Shown piece by piece: positions 6,877-9,607 of a DNA stretch of 9,607 nt; position 1 is the first letter of the stretch, and the number at the start of each line of letters is the position of its first letter. This DNA is from an uncultured Selenomonadales bacterium (lineage in GTDB: Bacteria > Bacillota > Negativicutes > Selenomonadales > Selenomonadaceae). The stretch lies in contig CAMVIO010000059.1 in assembly GCA_947167555.1 (NCBI GenBank), positions 1 through 9,607 on the forward strand, given 5' to 3'. A program made the position numbers and the translations under genes. Below the pieces are notes generated by a model, which was not told the origin of the DNA, made no database searches, and worked only from the letters and a program-made list of their open reading frames with translations.

Positions 6877-6897
6877 ATCGTATCCCTCGATTCCATG
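6868..6897 (-). repeat. Duplicated leader segment, copy 2
   Basis: This is the partner of 4148-4177, with 26 of 30 bases identical. It covers the ribosome-binding site and the first codons of the gene at 6277-6876. Identity ahead of the start codon argues for a real DNA duplication and not only for convergent signal peptides. Confidence 0.7.
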
Positions 6898-6955
6898 TCC
6901 CACATAATTTCCATTAAATACCTAATGCCTATTTTCTTTTTTTGCTGCTTGGGAT

Positions 6956-6983
6956 AATATAATATTGTGAATTTACTTTACAA
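6956..6983 (-). promoter_or_regulatory. Candidate promoter of the minus-strand gene run
   Basis: On the minus strand TTGTAA (6983-6978) and TATATT (6961-6956) are 16 bases apart; TATTAT two bases further on gives an 18-base alternative. The site is about 80 bases upstream of the start at 6876, in a strongly AT-rich stretch. It overlaps the dyad at 6962-6986. Confidence 0.5.
6958..6963 (+). promoter_or_regulatory. Candidate -10 box of the nucleoside hydrolase operon
   Basis: An exact TATAAT lies 40 bases ahead of the GTG start at 7004. The region 16-18 bases further upstream is T-rich (about 6934-6941) but not a good TTGACA match, so this promoter may need an activator or be weak. The dyad at 6962-6986 begins on this box and would cover the transcription start. 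Confidence 0.5.
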
Positions 6984-6986
6984 TAT
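6962..6986. promoter_or_regulatory. Operator-like dyad between divergent operons
   Basis: Two 10-base arms (ATATTGTGAA at 6962-6971, TTTACAATAT at 6977-6986) are reverse complements with a single mismatch and a 5-base spacer. The dyad overlaps the -10 of the + strand operon and the -35 of the minus-strand operon, a good place for one repressor to control both. The TTGTGAA half-site recalls Rex and CRP/FNR-type sites, but the spacing is one base longer than the usual Rex site, so I do not name a regulator. Confidence 0.55.
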
Positions 6987-7003
6987 ATCAGGGGGCGTGT
7001 CCA

Positions 7004-8107
7004 GTGAAAAATTTACTAAAAAAATGGAAATCATATTGCCGTGCGGCTTGCTGTCTTGCCGCTGCGATGACTTTTTCCTTTGCCGCGCCGAGCGCCGAAG
7101 CGAAGGAAATGGTATTGCTCGACGCGGATATGGTCGAAATGTTCGACGACGGCGTCGCGATGATGATACTGGAGCGTTCCGTGGAAACGGAGCTTTTGGG
7201 CGTGACCGTCGTGACCGGCAATACTTGGGCCGAGGACGGCGTCGCATTCACCATCCGCCAGCTTGAAGGCATGGGCGTCACGAACATTCCCGTGGCAATG
7301 GGCGAGCCGCGCCCCGAGACTATTGCGCGTTTCAATAAGATCGACGAAGAAACGAAAACCTTCGGACGCGGCCACGACGCTCATATGGGAGCCGTCGGCT
7401 ACGCCCGCCCGCAGGACTGGCTGACCGCATACCATTCCCATTACGGCGACAGCACGCCGACATTCGGCCCGGTGGAGGAAGCGGCGGAGGATATGATCAT
7501 CCGCACCATCAAGGAGCATCCGGACGAAGTAACGATCATGGCCATCGGTCCCTGCACGAATCTCGCGAAAGCCCTTGAAAAGGCGCCGGAGATTGCGCCG
7601 ATGGCGAAACGCATCGTCTACATGAGCGGCGCATTCTTCCAGCAGGGCAACGTGACCCCGGCGGCGGAATTCAACGTCTGGATTGACCCGGAATCAGCGA
7701 AGAAGGTCATGCGCGCGCCCTGGAAAGAGCAAATCATCGTGCCGCTGGACGCCTGCGAGAAAATGCGGCTGACAAAAGAAGACTTTTTCGGCTTCAAGCA
7801 TATCATCAAGAAGCCCGAATTCAATAAGATGATGGCGCGCCATTACCTCGCGGAGCGGCTGGAGAACATCAGCGGGCCGACCTTCATCTGGGACGTGCTG
7901 GCCGCCGCGCTGATTGTCGATCCGTCGGTGATCCTGGAGGAAGTCACGATGCCCATCGACGTCAACGACGTCTATTCGCCGTCCTACGGACAGACTCTCG
8001 CCTATATCCGGGTACAGCCCGAAGGCACGCAGAAGGCGCGCATCATCAAGACCATCGACGAAAAGAAAGTTTTGTGGATCATCCATGACATTTTCAAGAC
8101 ACTGTAA
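7004..8107 (+). CDS. Secreted inosine/uridine-preferring-type nucleoside hydrolase
   Basis: A 367-residue enzyme predicted to split ribonucleosides into base and ribose outside the cytoplasm. The start is GTG, with AGGGGG seven bases upstream. Residues 1-33 are a signal peptide (cut near AEA). The metal-binding motif is D40-x-D42-x5-D48-D49, the longer variant of the DxDxxxDD signature. Further family motifs are TGN (71-73), TIMAIGPCTNLAKAL (177-191), IVYMSGA (204-210), and GNVTPAAEFNVWIDPESA (215-232) with the substrate-binding E222 and N224. WDVLAAALIVDP (296-307) follows, with D297 as the last calcium ligand. The usual catalytic histidine before that Asp is Trp296, as in some other family branches, so base preference and mechanism cannot be read off. 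It is the first gene of a three-gene operon; the next start is 16 bases after its stop. Family assignment is firm, substrate is not. Confidence 0.92.
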   Translation: MKNLLKKWKSYCRAACCLAAAMTFSFAAPSAEAKEMVLLDADMVEMFDDGVAMMILERSVETELLGVTVVTGNTWAEDGVAFTIRQLEGMGVTNIPVAMGEPRPETIARFNKIDEETKTFGRGHDAHMGAVGYARPQDWLTAYHSHYGDSTPTFGPVEEAAEDMIIRTIKEHPDEVTIMAIGPCTNLAKALEKAPEIAPMAKRIVYMSGAFFQQGNVTPAAEFNVWIDPESAKKVMRAPWKEQIIVPLDACEKMRLTKEDFFGFKHIIKKPEFNKMMARHYLAERLENISGPTFIWDVLAAALIVDPSVILEEVTMPIDVNDVYSPSYGQTLAYIRVQPEGTQKARIIKTIDEKKVLWIIHDIFKTL

Positions 8108-8123
8108 GCGGGGAGGTATGATA

Positions 8124-8723
8124 ATGAAGCATAAAAAGGCATTTGGAATCGCGCTCGCGTTCGCGGCCTGCCTCGGCGTTGCCGCGCCGAGCTTTTCGCC
8201 GATAGCCGAAGCCGCGATGAAGCTGGAATCCTCGGAGCATTGGATACGCGTGGAGTTCGACGCGCTGCCGCAGACGGCGGCGGAAGTCGCGCCGTGCCAG
8301 ACGCCGGAGGAGACCGCCGCGCTGACCGTCGCCGCGCTCGTCCGCTTCACCGAGGACCAGGAGACGGGCATCGCCATGCTGAACGTGTTGCGCGGGCCGC
8401 GTCCGCTGTCGCCGCAGGAAATCCAGCTCTTGAAGGACCAGCTTTTGAAGGATCGTGACTATGTGGCGCGTTCCCATTTCAACGGCGCGACGCCCGACAA
8501 CAACTACACGCCGCTCCAGCCGTACAGCGTCACCGTCGCGGACAGCGTTCACAGCTACGACCAGGAAAACTATGCCACCCTTTACATCCGAAGCGGCGGC
8601 GCGGACAGCCCGCGCCCGATCACGCTCCGCAAAAAGCCCTCGACGGGCGAATGGTTCCTCTGGAACCACGTCGGGCTGCTCCCCGGCATCCGCGTCCCCG
8701 CGTCGCAGGACCCGTGGAGATAA
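8124..8723 (+). CDS. Conserved exported protein of unknown function (possibly DUF6935 family)
   Basis: A 199-residue protein. ATG at 8124 is chosen because GGGGAGG lies seven bases upstream; ATG at 8118 is too close to it. Residues 1-30 are a signal peptide (MKHKKAFGIALAFAA, cut near AEA). The mature domain has FDALPQTAAEV, then a helical TPEETAALTVAALVRFTED. MLNVLRGPRPLSPQEIQLLKDQ follows, then GATPDNNYTPLQPYSVTV, IRSGGADSPRPITLRKKP and WFLWNHVGLLPGIRVPASQDPWR at the C terminus. From memory this set of motifs belongs to a widespread Bacillota family often found without a signal peptide, possibly the one called DUF6935; I cannot confirm the name. No catalytic motif is evident. It sits 16 bases after the nucleoside hydrolase and 18 bases before the FPD-repeat gene, so all three are cotranscribed. 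Its leader resembles that of the protein at 212-1567. Confidence 0.83.
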   Translation: MKHKKAFGIALAFAACLGVAAPSFSPIAEAAMKLESSEHWIRVEFDALPQTAAEVAPCQTPEETAALTVAALVRFTEDQETGIAMLNVLRGPRPLSPQEIQLLKDQLLKDRDYVARSHFNGATPDNNYTPLQPYSVTVADSVHSYDQENYATLYIRSGGADSPRPITLRKKPSTGEWFLWNHVGLLPGIRVPASQDPWR

Positions 8724-8741
8724 GAAAGGAAGTGTATTCTC

Positions 8742-9068
8742 ATGAAAAAGAAGATTTGTCTGTTGCTTTGCCTGATGCTGGCGCTGCTCGTTTCCTCGGC
8801 GTCCGCCGCGTCAAAAATCAATTCCGACGGCTACTACAAGGGCATCCGCCTCGCCGGCAAGGTCAAAGTCGTCGACGCGTTCCCCGACATCAAGGTGCAG
8901 ATCGTCAATTCCTTCCCCGACCTGAAAGTACAAGTCGTCGAAGCATTCCCCGACAAGATCGGACAATGGCAGTTCGTCGAAGCGTTTCCCGACTTCACGA
9001 TCCAGTTCGTCAACGCTTTCCCCGACATCAAGATACAATATGTGAATTCATTCCCCGGTCTTCCCTGA
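8742..9068 (+). CDS. Exported FPD-repeat protein, probable 7(1) septoil knot domain
   Basis: A 108-residue protein with a ribosome site AAAGGA ahead of the ATG. Residues 1-22 are a signal peptide (cut ASA-A). After a short linker (SKINSDGYYKGIRLAG), six near-identical units fill residues 40-107. The consensus is K-V/I-Q-hydrophobic-V-D/N/E-A/S-F-P-D-hydrophobic. The FP pair recurs at 47, 58, 69, 82, 93 and 104, so the step is 11 residues except for one of 13 in the middle (DKIGQWQF). Each unit should be one beta strand and a tight FPD turn. Small proteins with this pattern are named 7(1) septoil knot domain proteins, after the 7_1 torus knot predicted, and later studied by experiment, in a short mycoplasma protein. 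Family recall is from memory; the knot is an inference. Biological role is unknown. It is the last gene of its operon, closed by a strong terminator. Confidence 0.85.
   Translation: MKKKICLLLCLMLALLVSSASAASKINSDGYYKGIRLAGKVKVVDAFPDIKVQIVNSFPDLKVQVVEAFPDKIGQWQFVEAFPDFTIQFVNAFPDIKIQYVNSFPGLP
8859..9062 (+). repeat. Six tandem coding repeats of 33 bases (FPD units)
   Basis: The units encode KVKVVDAFPDI, KVQIVNSFPDL, KVQVVEAFPDK, QWQFVEAFPDF, TIQFVNAFPDI and KIQYVNSFPGL, with two extra codons plus a shifted unit start between the third and fourth. The TTCCCCGAC core is well kept, but codon use differs between units. The array is therefore an old one held by selection on protein, not a recent slippage expansion. 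Confidence 0.85.
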
Positions 9069-9080
9069 TTCACTGTAAAA

Positions 9081-9115
9081 ACAGCTCCCACAAAAAATGT
9101 GGGAGCTGTTTTTTT
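9081..9115 (+). terminator. Strong rho-independent terminator of the 7004-9068 operon
   Basis: A perfect 11-bp stem (ACAGCTCCCAC at 9081-9091, GTGGGAGCTGT at 9099-9109) with an A-rich 7-base loop is followed by a seven-base T run (9109-9115). It starts 12 bases after the stop of the FPD-repeat gene and isolates thiD from that operon. Confidence 0.93.
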
Positions 9116-9126
9116 GCGCCAAAGTA

Positions 9127-9155
9127 TTTCCGATGGGAATGGAATATGGTATAGT
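9127..9155 (+). promoter_or_regulatory. Candidate extended -10 promoter of thiD
   Basis: TGGTATAGT (9147-9155) is an extended -10 with TATAGT at 9150-9155; a weak -35 TTTCCG (9127-9132) stands 17 bases upstream. Transcription would start near 9162, about 30 bases ahead of the thiD ATG. That leader is too short for a TPP riboswitch. Confidence 0.6.
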
Positions 9156-9190
9156 GAAAGAATAGGATAAAGAGAAAGCGGGGAATCTAT

Positions 9191-9607
9191 ATGCGGCTGC
9201 CTTCGGTCCTTTCCATCGCGGGGAGCGACTCCTCCGGCGGCGCGGGCATCCAGGCCGATCTCAAGACAGCGCTTGCGAACGGGGTTTTCGGTATGAGCGC
9301 CGTCACGGCGTTGACCGCGCAGAATACGATGGGCGTCACGGGCATCCACGAAGTCCCGCCGGAATTTCTCGCCGAGGAAATCGACGCGGTCTTTGCCGAC
9401 ATCCGCCCGGACGCGGTTAAAGTCGGCATGGTCGCTTCCTCGGAATTGATACAGACAATCGCGGAGCGGCTCCTCGCACACGGCGCGGCACATATCGTCG
9501 TCGACCCGGTCATCGTGGCGACCAGCGGCGCACGGCTCCTGGCGGAGGACGCCGCGAACGCTCTGGCAGAAAAGCTGTTCCCCCTGGCGGAAGTCATCAC
9601 GCCGAAC
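9191..9607 (+). CDS. thiD: Hydroxymethylpyrimidine/phosphomethylpyrimidine kinase, 3' truncated by window edge
   Basis: ThiD phosphorylates HMP to HMP-P and then HMP-PP for thiamine diphosphate synthesis, in the cytoplasm. The first 139 of an expected 260-270 residues are present with no stop before the window ends. Family motifs are clear: SIAGSDSSGGAGIQADLKT (8-26), the ribokinase-fold N-terminal motif with the HMP-binding region; ALTAQNTMGV (40-49), whose Gln44 matches the HMP-contacting glutamine of E. coli ThiD; VKVGMVAS (77-83); and VVDPVIVATSGARLL (103-117). A ribosome site CGGGGA precedes the ATG. The gene has its own promoter and is separated from the upstream operon by a terminator. 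PdxK-type pyridoxal kinases share the fold, but the GSDSSGGAGIQAD and AQNT motifs favour ThiD. The catalytic cysteine/ATP-site region lies beyond the window. Confidence 0.93.
   Translation, partial: MRLPSVLSIAGSDSSGGAGIQADLKTALANGVFGMSAVTALTAQNTMGVTGIHEVPPEFLAEEIDAVFADIRPDAVKVGMVASSELIQTIAERLLAHGAAHIVVDPVIVATSGARLLAEDAANALAEKLFPLAEVITPN

Noticed and set aside
8859..9062. CRISPR-like or minisatellite repeat array
   Set aside because: The periodicity is in frame with a coding sequence and the units have diverged at synonymous sites, so it is a protein repeat.
9116..9190. TPP riboswitch ahead of thiD
   Set aside because: The leader after the likely promoter is only about 30 bases, and the conserved CTGAGA and ACCTGA-type elements of the TPP aptamer are absent.

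Overview
The window looks like a GC-rich chromosomal segment of a Gram-positive-lineage bacterium. Shine-Dalgarno sites are strong, genes are closely spaced, and protein families are of the Bacillota kind. A diderm member of the Negativicutes (Selenomonas-like) is my best guess, but this is an inference from protein style and GC content; no rRNA or other taxonomic marker is present.

Layout. The 3' end of an unidentified + strand gene (1-149) meets a bidirectional terminator (163-202). From there to about 6876 every gene is on the minus strand. In transcription order they are: a small exported protein (6876-6277); a DUF3298-type exported protein joined to it by an ATGA overlap (6280-4940); an unrecognised exported protein (4900-4289); a second small exported protein with the same leader as the first (4156-3647); a double zinc-ribbon membrane protein (3532-2432); a TPM-domain membrane protein (2416-1643); and a second DUF3298-type exported protein (1567-212). 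The zinc-ribbon/TPM pair matches the YdjG/YdjH pair of the Bacillus envelope-stress (PspA) system, but no pspA or ydjI partner is seen here.

An AT-rich divergent promoter region (about 6877-7003) carries a near-perfect dyad that could be an operator. To its right lies a compact three-gene + strand operon (7004-9068): a secreted nucleoside hydrolase, a conserved exported protein of unknown function, and a 108-residue exported protein made of six FPD repeats. The last closely resembles the family named the 7(1) septoil knot. A strong terminator (9081-9115) closes this operon. An extended -10 promoter then drives thiD (HMP/HMP-P kinase), which runs off the right end.

The common theme is the cell envelope. 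Eight of the nine complete genes other than the zinc-ribbon gene have a clear export signal, and the TPM protein also has one, so all nine appear exported. The zinc-ribbon protein itself ends in a membrane anchor. Two leader sequences recur in different genes of the window, which suggests local duplication followed by strong divergence of the mature parts. No tRNA, rRNA, CRISPR array, transposon or phage gene was seen. No gene-free stretch exceeds 300 bases.
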